This document shows positions 8,002 through 18,697 of a stretch of DNA of 64,000 nucleotides, piece by piece. The DNA is from Myxococcales bacterium (lineage in GTDB: Bacteria > Myxococcota > Myxococcia > Myxococcales > Anaeromyxobacteraceae). Under the pieces are notes generated by a model. The model ran no database searches. It had not been told where the DNA came from and saw only the letters and a list, made by a program, of their open reading frames with translations. The stretch lies in assembly GCA_021806645.1 (NCBI GenBank), contig JAJZQX010000003.1, positions 124,001 through 188,000 of the forward strand. Direction: 5' to 3'. Position 1 is the first letter of the stretch. Each line of letters opens with the position of its first letter. The position numbers were made by a program, and so were the translations under genes.

Positions 8002-9669
8002 TCACTCCAGCCCCTGGATCGGGAAGTCCTTGGGATACCGGACCTCGTAGCGCAGCTCGACCACCCGGGTCTCGTTCGGCCCCAGCTTCAGCTCCCAGCG
8101 CTTCACGCCCGGGCGATCCGGGTCCTCGCTGGTGGCCGGCGTGGTCCCGTCCAGCAGCTTCACCTTGATCGTCTCGTCGCGCGACACCGGCACCAGATCG
8201 AGGAGGGTAAGCGTGGTGGCCGTCGCGTAGCGGTTCTTGACGGTGGTCCGCACGTGGTAGCGCCAGGCCTGGTCGCCGCCCAGCAGCCCCCGGGTCTCGT
8301 GCCGCCGTTCCACCACCTTGCGCTCCAGCTCGAGGCGCGGATCGGCTCCGAAGGCCAGCTTCAGCTCGCCGCCCGGGGGCGTGGCGGCGAGCGGAGCGCG
8401 GCCGACGAACTCGTCACCGAGCGAGATGCGGGCCAGGCCGGGCAGGAAGGGGACGCCGGTGTCGTTGGTGAGCGTGGCGGTCAGGAAGGCGGTGGCGTCG
8501 CCGCGCGGCGCGGCGGTCCGGGTCACGGTGGCGCGCAGGGCGTGCCGGGCCAGCGGCACGGTGCGGCTCCGGCCCGAGCCGTCCACCGTCTCGCGGCGCG
8601 GCGTGGTCCAGGTGGCGGCCAGCAACCCCATGCTCGCCTCGGCCTGCTCCGGCGCGAGGTCCGCCACCTCCTCGGCCATCACGCTCCCGTCGGCCTCCGC
8701 CTTGCGCAGCTCCATGGGAGCCGGGGCGGCGGCCATCACCGGCGCGTTGGCTCGCCTCGACCGGACGGCCATGGGCACGGGGCGCGCCCGCTCCAGCCAG
8801 CGCGGCTCCAGCTCGGGCACCGTGAGCCCGCGTCCAGGCTCGGCCGTCGAGACGGCCAGCCGCGCGTCGGTCCAGTCCTCGCCGGTCCGCTGCGACACGT
8901 CGCCCAGCAGCGCCAGCTCGACGGCACCGGTCTCGGGCGTGAGGCGCGCGTCCCACACCGGCCTCCAGCCGGCGTTCTGGACCAGGTAGCTCACCGCCAG
9001 CTCCAGCGACCCGCCGCGCTCGGCGCTCAGCTCCACCGCGACCCGCGCGCTGGTCCCGCTCCGCTTGGCCTGCAGCTTGGCCAGGTCGTCCCGGGCCGCC
9101 GCCAGCTTCCGCGCCAGCTCGCGCCGGGCCACCTCGGCCCGCCGCACGTCGGCCGCGGCGGCGTCGAGCGAGGTCTCGACGAAGGCCATCAGGTCGGCCC
9201 ACTCCCGGGCGCTCACCCCGCGCACCGCGAGGTTCTTGCTCCGCTCCTCCGAGTAGCTGGAGCGCAGCGACTCGACGAACCTGGAGCGCGCCCTGGCCAG
9301 CGCGATGCGGTCCTCCAGCGCCCGGTCCTCGCCTTGCAGCTGCTCCAGCCTGGCCTCGGCGGCGCGCACCTCGGGGAGCGCCAGCTCCGCCTGCGTGACC
9401 CGCTCCACGCTGACCCCACCGACCCGGGCCCGGGCCGTCCCCTTCCCCTCGACGCGGAGCGAGTCGTCGTCCAGGCCGGCCGGCAGCCCGGAGAGGAGGA
9501 CGCGGGTCTCGCCGGCCGTGACCACCACGCGGGCCAGCCGCGTGACGCGAGCCCAGCCGCGGTAGACGGTGACGGCGTCGATCTTCGACGCGGTGGCGAG
9601 GTCGGTGGCGACGGCTCGCTCCGGGGTGATTGCGGCGAGCAGCAGGACGAGGGCGATCCGTCGGGACAT
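8002..9669 (-). CDS. DUF4139 (mucoidy inhibitor MuiA-like) exported protein
   Basis: 555 residues from the ATG at 9669, with AGGAG six bases upstream. An N-terminal signal peptide (about 1-22, ending AVA) is followed by the DUF4140-like domain beginning SKIDAVTVYRGWARVTR. A coiled-coil region with many Glu/Ala/Arg residues (about 100-190) comes next, then the beta-rich DUF4139 domain to the C-terminus (LGPNETRVVELRYEVRYPKDF). Proteins of this family are exported and of unclear biochemistry; the MuiA name comes from a mucoidy phenotype. It lies downstream of tsaE with a 53-base gap. Confidence 0.85.
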   Translation of the reverse strand: MSRRIALVLLLAAITPERAVATDLATASKIDAVTVYRGWARVTRLARVVVTAGETRVLLSGLPAGLDDDSLRVEGKGTARARVGGVSVERVTQAELALPEVRAAEARLEQLQGEDRALEDRIALARARSRFVESLRSSYSEERSKNLAVRGVSAREWADLMAFVETSLDAAAADVRRAEVARRELARKLAAARDDLAKLQAKRSGTSARVAVELSAERGGSLELAVSYLVQNAGWRPVWDARLTPETGAVELALLGDVSQRTGEDWTDARLAVSTAEPGRGLTVPELEPRWLERARPVPMAVRSRRANAPVMAAAPAPMELRKAEADGSVMAEEVADLAPEQAEASMGLLAATWTTPRRETVDGSGRSRTVPLARHALRATVTRTAAPRGDATAFLTATLTNDTGVPFLPGLARISLGDEFVGRAPLAATPPGGELKLAFGADPRLELERKVVERRHETRGLLGGDQAWRYHVRTTVKNRYATATTLTLLDLVPVSRDETIKVKLLDGTTPATSEDPDRPGVKRWELKLGPNETRVVELRYEVRYPKDFPIQGLE

Positions 9670-9722
9670 GGCTTGCTCCTGAAGTGGACTGGACCTGTGA
9701 ACGCGCCAGCCGCGAGGTCGAT

Positions 9723-10271
9723 CTACGGTTTCTTCTCCGGCACCCGTCTCGGCACCCGTCTCCGCCCCGGCCTGGCCCCGGTATTCGCCGCCAGCACCTC
9801 GGCCAGCGCCGCATGCCGGGAGCCGGTCCCGGTGAGGGCGATTCGCCTGGAGTCGAGGTGCCCGGCCACCTCCTCCAGCCGGATCTCCAGCCGCTCGGCC
9901 GGCGCCCATCCGGAAACCTTGTCGGCCCACTCGACCACCAGCGCCCCGTCGCCGCCCACCAGGTCCATGAAGCCGGTGGCGTAGAGCTCGTCGAGATCGG
10001 CCAGGCGGTAGAGATCGGCGTGGTGAAACGGCAGCCGCCCCCGGTAGGTCTGGACGATCGCGAAGGTGGGCGACGATACGTCCCCCTCGTCCACGCCGGC
10101 CCCGGCGCAGGCGCCACGGACCAGCTGGGTCTTGCCGGCGCCGAGGTCGCCCACGAGCGCCACCACGTCGCCCGGCTGGAGCGCCGCCCCGAGCCGCCGG
10201 CCGAGCTGCCACGTCGCCCGGGCCGAGCGGGAGGTGAGCCGCCTCACCAGGCTCGACCTCACCCCGGTCAC
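9723..10271 (-). CDS. tsaE: tRNA threonylcarbamoyladenosine biosynthesis ATPase TsaE
   Basis: ATPase partner of TsaB-TsaD in making the t6A37 tRNA modification. 182 residues from a GTG that overlaps the nnr stop (GTGA); a second in-frame GTG at 10262 is possible. The Walker A is GDLGAGKTQL, followed by SSPTFAIVQTY, HHADLYRL and VVEWADK, which are the family landmarks. The C-terminus is extended by an Arg/Pro/Lys-rich tail beyond the usual 150-160 residues. The nnr-tsaE pairing is a common bacterial arrangement. Confidence 0.93.
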   Translation of the reverse strand: MTGVRSSLVRRLTSRSARATWQLGRRLGAALQPGDVVALVGDLGAGKTQLVRGACAGAGVDEGDVSSPTFAIVQTYRGRLPFHHADLYRLADLDELYATGFMDLVGGDGALVVEWADKVSGWAPAERLEIRLEEVAGHLDSRRIALTGTGSRHAALAEVLAANTGARPGRRRVPRRVPEKKP

Positions 10272-11797
10272 CGGCCCCACCGGGCCCAGACCTTCCCGAT
10301 CGCCTCGCCGAGGTCGCCGGCCAGCAGGCCGCGCTCGCCGAGCCGCGCCGCGACCAGGTCCCCGGCGGCGCCGTGGACCCACGCAGCCACCCGGGCGGCG
10401 TCGAACGGGCCCAGCCCGCCGGCCAGCAGCGCGCCACAGAGCCCGGCCAGCACGTCGCCGGTGCCGCCGGTCGCCATCCCGGCGTTGCCGGTCGGGATCA
10501 CCGCCGCTGGCATGCCGGAGCCGGCCACCACCGTCCTCGCCCCCTTCAGCACCACCACGGCGCCCCACGCCGCCGCCCTGGCCATGGCCAGCCCGATCCG
10601 GTCCCCCTGCACCGCCCCGGCCGTCAGGCCGCAGAGCCGCGCCAGCTCGCCCGGGTGCGGGGTCAGGATCACCGGCGCCGGGAGCTGCCGCAGCCAGGCC
10701 GGCTCGGGTTCGAGCGCGTTGAGCGCATCGGCGTCGAGCACCGCGGGTCGCCCGGCGGCGGCCAGCCAGTCGCGCAGCAGCCGCCCGGTCTCGGCGCCGC
10801 GGTGGAACCCAGGGCCGGCCACCAGGGCGTCGGCCCGGCCGGCCAGCTCGGTGAGCGCCGGGAGGTCGCCGGCCCCGAGCGGTCCGCTCCCGGGCAGCGC
10901 CACGCTCAGCGCCTCGGGCCGGCCCGCCAGCGCGAGCGGCAGCAGCTCGGCCCGCGCCGCCAGCGTCACCAGGCCGGCGCCGCCGCGCAAGGCCCCGAGC
11001 AGCGCCAGGTGGGCCGCGCCGGTCTTGCCCGGCGAGCCGGCCACCACCAGCACCCGCCCCGCGTCGCCCTTGTGCGCCGCCGGGTCGCGTCGCGGCAGCA
11101 GCCCCCGGGCCTCCGGCTCCTCGAGCAGCCGGCACTGCTCGGCGACCTGCTCGACCGCGGCCGCCGGCAGGCCGATGTCGGCCACCGTCACCGTCCCGGC
11201 CAGCGTCGCGCCCGGGAAGAGGACCAGCCCGCGCTTCTGGAGGCCGAAGGTCACCGTGGCGTCGGCCTCGACGCACGGCCCGAGCGGCCGGCCGGTGTCG
11301 GCGGAGAGGCCGGAGGGGACGTCGACCGAGAGCACCCGCGAGCCGCCGCGCCGGGCCGCGGCGATCGCCTCGATGGCGGCGGCGAAGCGCCCCTCGGCCG
11401 GCCGCGACAGGCCGGTTCCGAAGACGGCGTCGATCACCAGGTCGTCGGGGCCGGCGCCGAGCGGCGCCCCATCGACGAAGGGGAGGACCGTCACCCCGGC
11501 CTCCAGCGCTCGCCGCGCCATCGCCGCCGCGTCGCCGGTGAGCTGGCCGGGCGCCACCACCGCGACCAGGCGAACGCGCCCGGAAGGCTGGAGCAGGCGG
11601 GCCGCGACCCAGCCGTCGCCGCCGTTGTTCCCGCCGCCGCAGACCACCACGAAGCGGCCGTCGGGGCGCGCCAGGCGTACGGCCGCCTCGGTCACCGCCC
11701 GGCCGGCCCGCTCCATGAGCTCGAGCGAGGGCACGCCCAGCCCGCCGATCGCGGCGCGGTCGATGGCCCGCATCTCGGCGCCCCCGACCAGCCTCAC
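10268..11797 (-). CDS. nnr: Bifunctional NAD(P)H-hydrate epimerase / ADP-dependent dehydratase
   Basis: Repairs hydrated NADH and NADPH. 509 residues. The N-terminal YjeF-type epimerase domain (about 1-215) has LELMERAGRAV, CGGGNNGGDGWVAARLL and VIDAVFGTGLSRP. The C-terminal ribokinase-like dehydratase domain (about 230-505) has VVAGSPGKTGAAHL, LTPHPGELARL and GGTGDVLAGLCGALL. Both activities look intact. GTG start overlapping the acpS stop, and stop overlapping the tsaE start, so it sits in the middle of a tightly coupled operon. Confidence 0.95.
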   Translation of the reverse strand: MRLVGGAEMRAIDRAAIGGLGVPSLELMERAGRAVTEAAVRLARPDGRFVVVCGGGNNGGDGWVAARLLQPSGRVRLVAVVAPGQLTGDAAAMARRALEAGVTVLPFVDGAPLGAGPDDLVIDAVFGTGLSRPAEGRFAAAIEAIAAARRGGSRVLSVDVPSGLSADTGRPLGPCVEADATVTFGLQKRGLVLFPGATLAGTVTVADIGLPAAAVEQVAEQCRLLEEPEARGLLPRRDPAAHKGDAGRVLVVAGSPGKTGAAHLALLGALRGGAGLVTLAARAELLPLALAGRPEALSVALPGSGPLGAGDLPALTELAGRADALVAGPGFHRGAETGRLLRDWLAAAGRPAVLDADALNALEPEPAWLRQLPAPVILTPHPGELARLCGLTAGAVQGDRIGLAMARAAAWGAVVVLKGARTVVAGSGMPAAVIPTGNAGMATGGTGDVLAGLCGALLAGGLGPFDAARVAAWVHGAAGDLVAARLGERGLLAGDLGEAIGKVWARWGR

Positions 11798-12177
11798 ACG
11801 CCCTCCAGCACCACCACCGCGGCGGCCACGCCGGCGTCGTGCGTGATGGTGAGGTGGGCGCGGGTCACGCCCAGCCGCCCGGCCTCCGCGGCGGCGCGGC
11901 CCGCGAGCACCAGGGTGGGGGCGAGCCCCTCGCTGCGCGTCACCTCGAGGTCCTGCCAGCGAACCCCGAGCGGCGCCCCCAGCGCCTTGACGGCCGCCTC
12001 CTTGGCGGCGAAGCGGGCGGCGTACCGGGAGGCTCGATCGTGCCGCGCCTCGCAGAAGGCCCGCTCGGCCGGCGTGAAGCAGCGGGCCAGGAACCGCGTG
12101 GACCGCCCGGCCGGGCCGTCCAGGATCCGGGCGATCCGCCCGACCTCCACCACGTCCATGCCCAGCCCGAGGATCAC
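11794..12177 (-). CDS. acpS: Holo-[acyl-carrier-protein] synthase
   Basis: Transfers 4'-phosphopantetheine from CoA to acyl carrier protein. 127 residues from a GTG overlapping the pdxJ stop (GTGA). Signature residues: [10 protein letters not shown] near the start (metal-binding Asp), [11 protein letters not shown], and the [17 protein letters not shown] motif with the second acidic ligand. Length matches the trimeric AcpS type. The pdxJ-acpS-nnr order is a frequent proteobacterial arrangement. Confidence 0.94.
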   Translation of the reverse strand: MILGLGMDVVEVGRIARILDGPAGRSTRFLARCFTPAERAFCEARHDRASRYAARFAAKEAAVKALGAPLGVRWQDLEVTRSEGLAPTLVLAGRAAAEAGRLGVTRAHLTITHDAGVAAAVVVLEGV

Positions 12178-12902
12178 GGCCGCGCCCGCGCCAGCAGCTC
12201 CTTCATCTCGCGCACCGCCCGCTCCAGCCCGACGAGCACGCCGCGGGCCACGATGGCGTGGCCGATGTTGAGCTCCTCGATCTCGCCGATGGCGGCCACC
12301 GGGAGCACGTTCTGGTAGTTGAGCCCGTGGCCGGCCGCCACCTGCAGCCCCAGCTTCGCCGCCGCCTTGCACGCGTCCACCAGCCGCGCCAGCTCCTTGC
12401 GCCGATCGCTGGCCAGCCGCGCGTCGCAGTAGCGGCCGGTGTGGAACTCGACGGTGTTGGCCTCGGCCCGGTGGGCCGCCTTGACCTGGTCGAGGTCGGC
12501 GTCGATGAAGAGCGAGACCTCGATGTCGGCGTCACGCAGGGTCTTCACCACCCGCCGCACCTGGTCGCGCCCGCCGACGGCGTCGAGCCCGCCCTCGGTG
12601 GTCAGCTCCTCGCGCCGCTCCGGCACCAGCGTCACCATCTCGGGCTTCACCTCGTAGGCGATCTTCACCATCTCCTGGGCCGCCGCCATCTCCAGGTTGA
12701 GCCGGGTGCTCACCGTCTTGCGCAGCACCAGCAGGTCCCGGTCCTGGATGTGACGCCGGTCCTCGCGCAGGTGGATGGTGATCTGGTCGGCGCCGGCCAG
12801 CTCGGCCAGCGCCGCGGCCGTCACCGGGTCGGGGTAGGTGGCGCGTCGCGCCTGGCGCAGCGTGGCCACGTGATCGACGTTGACTCCGAGACGTGCGGAC
12901 AT
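12174..12902 (-). CDS. pdxJ: Pyridoxine 5'-phosphate synthase
   Basis: Condenses 1-deoxyxylulose 5-phosphate with 3-amino-2-oxopropyl phosphate in vitamin B6 synthesis. 242 residues, TIM barrel. Visible motifs: [63 protein letters not shown] and [13 protein letters not shown] start; 27 bases separate it from the glmM stop. PdxA is not in the window. Confidence 0.96.
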   Translation of the reverse strand: MSARLGVNVDHVATLRQARRATYPDPVTAAALAELAGADQITIHLREDRRHIQDRDLLVLRKTVSTRLNLEMAAAQEMVKIAYEVKPEMVTLVPERREELTTEGGLDAVGGRDQVRRVVKTLRDADIEVSLFIDADLDQVKAAHRAEANTVEFHTGRYCDARLASDRRKELARLVDACKAAAKLGLQVAAGHGLNYQNVLPVAAIGEIEELNIGHAIVARGVLVGLERAVREMKELLARARP

Positions 12903-12929
12903 CGAGGTAGTCTAGTGCCGGGAGCCGGA

Positions 12930-14333
12930 TTAGCCCAGCGCGCGCCTGATCTCGGCGGCGATCCGGTCGGCGTGGGCCTGGATCCGCTTCCGGTCCGGAC
13001 CCTCCACGAGGACGCGCAGCTTGTTCTCGGTCCCGGAGGGGCGCACCAGCACCCGCCCCTCCCTCCCCAGCGCCTTCTCGGCCGCCACCACCGCGGCTGC
13101 CACCCCGGGCAGCCCGGTGAGCGGCCGCTTCTCGCGCACCGGGACGTTGACCAGCACCTGCGGGAAGGGCCGGAAGCAGGCGGCCAGCTCGGAGAGCGGC
13201 TTCCCCTCCCGCTTCATCACCGCCAGCACGTTGAGCGCCGCGGCCACGCCGTCGCCGGTGGTGACGTGATCGAGGAAGATCAGGTGGCCCGACTGCTCGC
13301 CGCCGAAGTTGTAGCCGTGGCGGCGCATGGCCTCGACCACGGCGCGGTCGCCCACCGCGGTCCGCAGCACCTTGCCCCCCATGGGCTCGAGCGCCGCCTC
13401 CAGCCCCATGTTGGACATCACCGTGGCCACCACCGTCCTCTTCGCAAGCTGCCTGCTGGCCAGCAGCGCCCGCCCCACCAGGGCCATGATGGCGTCGCCG
13501 TCCACCACCCGCCCACGCTCGTCGGCGAGGATGACGCGGTCGGCGTCGCCGTCGAGCGCGAGGCCGAGGTGGGCCTTGTGGCGCGTGATGGCGCGGGCCA
13601 TCCCCTCGGGGTGGACCGCCCCGCAACGGTGGTTGATGTTCTTGCCGTCGGGCGCGACGTTGATCGCCACCACCCGGGCTCCCAGCTCCTCCAGCACCGC
13701 CGGCGCCACCTGGTAGGCGGCGCCGTGGGCGCAGTCGACCACCACGGTGACGCCGTCGAGCGTCAGGTCGCGGGGAAAGAGCGACTTCAGGAAGACCACG
13801 TAGCGCCCGATGGCGTCGTCCACCCGCTTGGCCTTGCCGATCCGGTTGGCGGTGGGGCGCAGCCCGTGGAAGTCGGCCGAGCCGGCGCCGGCCCCGTCGA
13901 GCACCAGCTGCTCGATCCGCAGCTCGATCTGGTCCGGCAGCTTGAAGCCGTCGCGCGAGAAGAACTTGATGCCGTTGTCCTGGTACGGGTTGTGGCTGGC
14001 GCTGATCACCACGCCGGCGTCGGCGCGCATCGACTCGGTGATGAAGGCGATGCCCGGCGTCGGCAGCGGGCCGGTGAGCATCACGTCCACGCCCATCGAG
14101 CAGATGCCCGAGGCGATGGCCTGCTCCAGCATGTAGCCGGAGAGGCGCGTGTCCTTGCCGATGACGATCCGGTGGCGGTGCGGGCCCGAGCGGACCACGT
14201 GGGCCAGCGCGCGGCCGAGCTGGAGCGCCAGCTCGGCGGTCATCGGGTAGACGTTGGCGACGCCCCGGACCCCGTCGGTGCCGAAGAGGCGGCGGGTGGC
14301 GGCGCTGCTCGGCGAGGTGGTGGCGGTGGACAT
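12930..14333 (-). CDS. glmM: Phosphoglucosamine mutase
   Basis: Interconverts glucosamine 6- and 1-phosphate on the path to UDP-GlcNAc, peptidoglycan and LPS. 467 residues. The phosphoserine loop [16 protein letters not shown], metal loop LDGDADRVI, sugar-specificity loop [10 protein letters not shown] and phosphate-binding loop [15 protein letters not shown] are all intact. The N-terminus [14 protein letters not shown] is typical. It lies 12 bases downstream of folP; ftsH-folP-glmM is a widely conserved operon order. Confidence 0.96.
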   Translation of the reverse strand: MSTATTSPSSAATRRLFGTDGVRGVANVYPMTAELALQLGRALAHVVRSGPHRHRIVIGKDTRLSGYMLEQAIASGICSMGVDVMLTGPLPTPGIAFITESMRADAGVVISASHNPYQDNGIKFFSRDGFKLPDQIELRIEQLVLDGAGAGSADFHGLRPTANRIGKAKRVDDAIGRYVVFLKSLFPRDLTLDGVTVVVDCAHGAAYQVAPAVLEELGARVVAINVAPDGKNINHRCGAVHPEGMARAITRHKAHLGLALDGDADRVILADERGRVVDGDAIMALVGRALLASRQLAKRTVVATVMSNMGLEAALEPMGGKVLRTAVGDRAVVEAMRRHGYNFGGEQSGHLIFLDHVTTGDGVAAALNVLAVMKREGKPLSELAACFRPFPQVLVNVPVREKRPLTGLPGVAAAVVAAEKALGREGRVLVRPSGTENKLRVLVEGPDRKRIQAHADRIAAEIRRALG

Positions 14334-14345
14334 GGGGGGCCGAAT

Positions 14346-15191
14346 CTACCGCAGGTCGGCCCGGCCGCCAGCCTTCCTGAGCGCGGCCGCCACCAGCGCC
14401 GCCTGCCTGGCCGGCGCCAGGTCGTGGACGCGGACGAACTCGACGCCGGCCAGCACCGCGGCGGTGACCGCCGCCAGCGTCCCGGGGAGGCGGTCCCCGA
14501 CCGGGGCGCCGGTCAGCTCGCCGATGAACCGCTTGCGCGACGGCCCGACCAGCAGCGGCCGGCCCAGCACCCGGAGCTCGGCGACCCGCGCCAGCAGTTC
14601 CACGGTCTGCGCCGGGGTCTTGGCGAAGCCGAGCCCCGGATCGAGGATGATCCGCTCCAGGGGAATCCCCGCCGCCGCGGCCCGGGCCAGCGCCTGCCGC
14701 AGCTCGGCCGCCACCTCGCCGAGCAGGTCGGCGTAGGTGGCCCGGTTCGCCATGTCGGCGGGGGTGCCCCGCATGTGCATCACCACCACCGGGACACCGG
14801 CCGCTTCCACCGCCGCCGCCAGGACCGGATCGGAGAGACCGCTCACGTCGTTGACCAGGTCCGCGCCCGCCTCGAGTGCCGCCTTCACCACCACCCCCTT
14901 GCAGGTGTCGACGGAGATGGGGATGCGGAAGCCGCGCGCCCGCAGCCGTTCGATGACCGGCACCACGCGCCGGCGCTCCTCGCCGGCGCTCACCGGGGGC
15001 GCGCCGGGGCGGGTCGACTCGCCGCCGAGATCGACCAGGTCGGCCCCCTCCTCCGCCAGCCGCTCGGCGTGGGCCACCGCGGCGTCGAGCGCCAGGTAGC
15101 GGCCGCCGTCCGAGAAGGAGTCGGGGGTGGCGTTGACCACCCCCATGAGAAAGGGGCCAGCCCCTTCGAAGAGCCTGGCTCCGATCTTCAT
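14346..15191 (-). CDS. folP: Dihydropteroate synthase
   Basis: Joins 4-aminobenzoate to dihydropterin pyrophosphate in folate synthesis; the target of sulfonamides. 281 residues from the ATG at 15191, 22 bases after the ftsH stop. The longer in-frame start inside ftsH was rejected because it adds only Arg/Pro-rich sequence. Motifs: GVVNATPDSFSDGG, DLGGESTRPGA, VDTCKG, VNDVSGL, ILDPGLGFAKT and GPSRKRFIGELTG. Confidence 0.95.
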   Translation of the reverse strand: MKIGARLFEGAGPFLMGVVNATPDSFSDGGRYLALDAAVAHAERLAEEGADLVDLGGESTRPGAPPVSAGEERRRVVPVIERLRARGFRIPISVDTCKGVVVKAALEAGADLVNDVSGLSDPVLAAAVEAAGVPVVVMHMRGTPADMANRATYADLLGEVAAELRQALARAAAAGIPLERIILDPGLGFAKTPAQTVELLARVAELRVLGRPLLVGPSRKRFIGELTGAPVGDRLPGTLAAVTAAVLAGVEFVRVHDLAPARQAALVAAALRKAGGRADLR

Positions 15192-15213
15192 CCGCACGGT
15201 GGACCCAGGGCCG

Positions 15214-17130
15214 CTAGGCCTTGCCCGGGGCGGGGAGGCCCGGAGCGGCCAGGCCCGGAGCGGCCGCCAGCGCCGCGGGGCTGGCACGCTCCGCCACCTG
15301 GGTGGTGGCCATCGGCTTCACCGGCGGCGTGCGGGTGAGCGCGCCGCCCGACATCAGCACGTCGATGTCGGCGGTGTCGATGGTCTCGTACTCCATCAGC
15401 GCGTCGGCGATCTTCTGGAGCGTGGGGCGGTGCTCCTCGAGCACGGCCCGGGCCCGGGAGTACTGCCCCATGACGATCCGGTGGACCTCGGCGTCGATGG
15501 CGCGGGCGGTCTCCTCGGAGAAGGCCTGCACCTGCGACATCTCGCGCCCCAGGAAGATCTCGCCCTCCTTCTTGCCGAAGGCCAGCGGTCCCATCTCGCT
15601 CATGCCCCACTCGCAGACCATGCTGCGAGCCAGGGCGGTGGCCACCTCGATGTCGTTGCCGGCGCCGGTGGTCTTCTGGTCGAAGGTCAGCTCCTCGGCG
15701 ATGCGGCCACCCATGAGGATGGCGATCTGGTTGAGGGCGAACTCCTGGTTGATGTTGAGGCGGTCTTCCTTGGGGAGCTGCTGGGTCAACCCGAGGGCCC
15801 GGCCGCGGGGGATGATGGTGACCTTGTGGACCGGGTCGGTGCCGGGGAGGATCCGCGCCACCAGGGCGTGGCCGGCCTCGTGCACGGCGGTGGTCATCTT
15901 CTCGCGCTCGGAGATGACCATGGAGCGGCGCTCCGAGCCCATCATCACCTTGTCCTTGGCGAATTCGAAGTCGGGGCCGGTGACCTTCTCCTGGTTGCGG
16001 CGCGCCGCGTAGAGGGCCGCCTCGTTGACCAGGTTCTCGATGTCGGCGCCGGAGAAGCCGGGCATCCCCCTGGCCAGCGTGAGCAGGTCGACGGTCCCGT
16101 CGATGGGGACCTTCTTGGTGTGGACCTTGAGGATGCCGATCCGGCCGTTGAGATCCGGGCGCGGCACCACGATGCGCCGGTCGAAGCGGCCGGGGCGGAG
16201 CAGGGCCGGGTCGAGGACGTCCGGCCGGTTGGTGGCGGCCACCAGGATCACCCCGTCGTTCGACTCGAAGCCGTCCATCTCCACCAGCAGCTGGTTGAGC
16301 GTCTGCTCCCGCTCGTCGTGGCCGCCGCCGAGGCCGGCGCCGCGGTGACGCCCGACCGCGTCGATCTCGTCGATGAAGATGATGCAGGGAGCGCTCTTCT
16401 TCCCCTGCTCGAAGAGGTCGCGGACGCGGCTGGCCCCCACGCCGACGAACATCTCGACGAAGTCCGATCCGGAGATGGAGAAGAACGGCACGCCGGCCTC
16501 GCCGGCCACGGCGCGGGCCAGCAGCGTCTTCCCGGTGCCCGGGGGGCCCATGAGGAGCACGCCCTTGGGGATGCGGCCTCCGAGCCGGGTGAACTTCTTG
16601 GGGTCCTTGAGGAAGGAGATGATCTCCTCCAGCTCGTCCTTCGACTCGTCGATACCGGCGACGTCGGCGAAGGTGACCTTGTTGTGGTGCTCCGTCATCA
16701 GCTTGGCGCGCGACTTGCCGAAGCTCATCGCCTTGCCGCCACCCGACTGGAGCTGCCGCATGAAGAAGAAGAAGAGCAGGAAGATGAAGACCAGCGGAAG
16801 CCACTGGAAGGCCGCCTGCACCCAGAACGACGCCTGCTCCGGCTTCTCGTACCGGAGGGTCACGTCCTTGGAGAGGAGCTTCGTGGACACCACCGCCGCG
16901 GCGTCGAGAGGGCCGGTGGTGGTGAACTCGGAGCCGTCCCGCAGGTGCCCGGAATAGTCGAGGTCCTTGACGGAGACGTCCTTCACGTCGCCGGAATCCA
17001 CCTTGGCCATGAACTGCGACCAGTTGAGCGGCTTCACCGGCGTGCTCTTCTGGTCGAAGACCTTCCAGAGCGCGACGAACATCACGATGAGGAAGAACCA
17101 GAGAAGCGCTGTCTTGTAGGACTGTTTCAA
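15214..17130 (-). CDS. ftsH: ATP-dependent zinc metalloprotease FtsH
   Basis: Membrane-bound AAA+ protease for quality control of membrane and short-lived cytosolic proteins. 638 residues. Two transmembrane helices (about 8-24 and 107-124) flank the periplasmic domain. The Walker A GPPGTGKT is at 195-202, Walker B IIFIDEID near 250-257, second region of homology near [17 protein letters not shown], and the zinc motif HEAGH at 417-421. The start codon is TTG at 17130, with GGGAG ten bases upstream. A TATAAC hexamer (17172-17177, complement) in the 77-base gap after tilS may be a -10 element; no convincing -35 is seen. Confidence 0.97.
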   Translation of the reverse strand: MKQSYKTALLWFFLIVMFVALWKVFDQKSTPVKPLNWSQFMAKVDSGDVKDVSVKDLDYSGHLRDGSEFTTTGPLDAAAVVSTKLLSKDVTLRYEKPEQASFWVQAAFQWLPLVFIFLLFFFFMRQLQSGGGKAMSFGKSRAKLMTEHHNKVTFADVAGIDESKDELEEIISFLKDPKKFTRLGGRIPKGVLLMGPPGTGKTLLARAVAGEAGVPFFSISGSDFVEMFVGVGASRVRDLFEQGKKSAPCIIFIDEIDAVGRHRGAGLGGGHDEREQTLNQLLVEMDGFESNDGVILVAATNRPDVLDPALLRPGRFDRRIVVPRPDLNGRIGILKVHTKKVPIDGTVDLLTLARGMPGFSGADIENLVNEAALYAARRNQEKVTGPDFEFAKDKVMMGSERRSMVISEREKMTTAVHEAGHALVARILPGTDPVHKVTIIPRGRALGLTQQLPKEDRLNINQEFALNQIAILMGGRIAEELTFDQKTTGAGNDIEVATALARSMVCEWGMSEMGPLAFGKKEGEIFLGREMSQVQAFSEETARAIDAEVHRIVMGQYSRARAVLEEHRPTLQKIADALMEYETIDTADIDVLMSGGALTRTPPVKPMATTQVAERASPAALAAAPGLAAPGLPAPGKA

Positions 17131-17207
17131 GGCTTGCGAACTCCCGCGGGCGAGGTGACGCTGACCGGTTGGTTATAGCAGTCGGAGCCTCCGCGCGCAG
17201 CCGGGGT

Positions 17208-18539
17208 TCACCGCGGCAAGGTCACCGTCGCGTCGAGCCAGGCCGCCCCCTCCGCGACCACCCCCAGTTCGGGGATGGCCAGGACGCGGCCGCCACCATC
17301 GGTGAGCAGCAGCAACCCGGCGCGCCGCTCGCGGGCCACCTTCCGATCGATGAGCCACGCCTTGAGCGTCTTGCTCCCGCGACCTCCGGCCGGACGGAAG
17401 CGGTCGCCCGCCCGCCGGGTGCGCGCCGCCAGCGGCCACGCCACGGCCGCTCCCCTGGCCACCTTCACGACCAGGGTTCGGCCCAGCGCCTCCAGGCGGT
17501 AGCGCCCTGGCCCCGGGATCGGGACCGGCTCCACCGGCACCTCCGCGGGCGCGTCCCGCCGCCCCCGGCCGCGGGTCACCACCAGCACGCCTCCGCGGCG
17601 GCGTGCCACCAGGCCGGCGCGCATTTCCACCTGCCGGTCCCCCACCCCCTCCAGCAGCCCGAGGACCCGTTCGACGTGAGCGGCCTCGGGGGCGGCCGCT
17701 CGCCCGCCCGCGTCGATGGCCAGCCGGCGGATCACCCTCCGGCTCACGGCTCGCGAGACGCGGCGCAACGTCGCCAGCGCGATCTCGGGCGACGCCTTCG
17801 CCAGGGCCCGGGCTCGCGCGGAGAGCGCCCGTTCGTCGTCACGGAGCAGGTCGGCGGTGCGGGCCAGGGCCACCTCCAGCGCCGGGTTGATCTCCAGCAG
17901 GCGCGGCCAGAGCTCCAGCCTGAGCCGGTTGCGCGTGTAACGCGGGCTGGCGTTGGTCGGATCGTCCCGCCAGTCGAGCCCTCGCCGCACCAGCCACTCG
18001 ATCCCCTCGCGGCGGGGCCGATCGATGAGCGGGCGCACCACGGGGCCCCGCCTGGGCGGAATGCCCGAGAGCCCGAGGGCCCCCGCCCCGCGCAGCAACC
18101 GGAGCAGCACCGTCTCGGCCTGGTCGGTCTGGGTGTGGCCGGTGGCGATCCGCGCCGCGCCGACGCGGGCCGCCTCCCTCCGGAGCGCCGCGTACCGCGC
18201 TCGCCGCGCCGCCGCCTGGACGTTCCCGGCCCCCACCACCACCTTCACCGCCCGGAGTGGGACCCCGAGCCGCTCGCAGGTCGCCCGCGCCGCTTCCGCC
18301 TCGGCGCCGATCCCGGCTCGCAGCCCGTGGTCGACGAAGAGGGCGTGGACCGGTCCCACCTCGCCGGCGTCGCGCAGCGCCGCCAGCGCGGCCACCAGCG
18401 CGGTCGAGTCGGGCCCGGCGGAGAGCGCCACCAGCACCGGCTCATCGCCGGCGATCAGCCGGCGGCGGCGGATCGTGGCGAGGACCGACGCCGGGTAGGG
18501 ATCGAGCCCCCACTCGCCCTGACGGCCGGCACCGGTCAT
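17208..18539 (-). CDS. tilS: tRNA(Ile)-lysidine synthase
   Basis: Converts C34 of the CAU-anticodon tRNA-Ile to lysidine so it reads AUA. 443 residues: N-terminal PP-loop ATPase with ALSAGPDSTAL (SGGxDS variant with Ala), ATGHTQTDQAETVLLRLLRG, then the substrate-binding and C-terminal domains with the FRPAGGRGSKTLKAWLIDRKV motif. ATG at 18539. First gene of the tilS-ftsH-folP-glmM run, which is a common order. The expected Ser-Gly-Gly is Ser-Ala-Gly here, a conservative change. Confidence 0.93.
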   Translation of the reverse strand: MTGAGRQGEWGLDPYPASVLATIRRRRLIAGDEPVLVALSAGPDSTALVAALAALRDAGEVGPVHALFVDHGLRAGIGAEAEAARATCERLGVPLRAVKVVVGAGNVQAAARRARYAALRREAARVGAARIATGHTQTDQAETVLLRLLRGAGALGLSGIPPRRGPVVRPLIDRPRREGIEWLVRRGLDWRDDPTNASPRYTRNRLRLELWPRLLEINPALEVALARTADLLRDDERALSARARALAKASPEIALATLRRVSRAVSRRVIRRLAIDAGGRAAAPEAAHVERVLGLLEGVGDRQVEMRAGLVARRRGGVLVVTRGRGRRDAPAEVPVEPVPIPGPGRYRLEALGRTLVVKVARGAAVAWPLAARTRRAGDRFRPAGGRGSKTLKAWLIDRKVARERRAGLLLLTDGGGRVLAIPELGVVAEGAAWLDATVTLPR

Positions 18540-18697
18540 GGGTACCCCATGTCGAGCGAGGCTAAGCGAGGCATGGTCCGCTCAATTGCGGCGGAAAACC
18601 GGGGCAAACGTTCCTTTTCCGGCAACCCCGGCCCGGCGACGTGAGCGCGCCGTCGGGCGGTTCGAATCCCACGGAACAACAAAAGGATACCGCCAGG

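Noticed and set aside
18657-18671. GGTTCGAATCCCAC, a T-loop-like tRNA signature
   Set aside because: The T-stem does not pair (GGCGG with CCCAC) and no acceptor, D or anticodon arm can be drawn around it.
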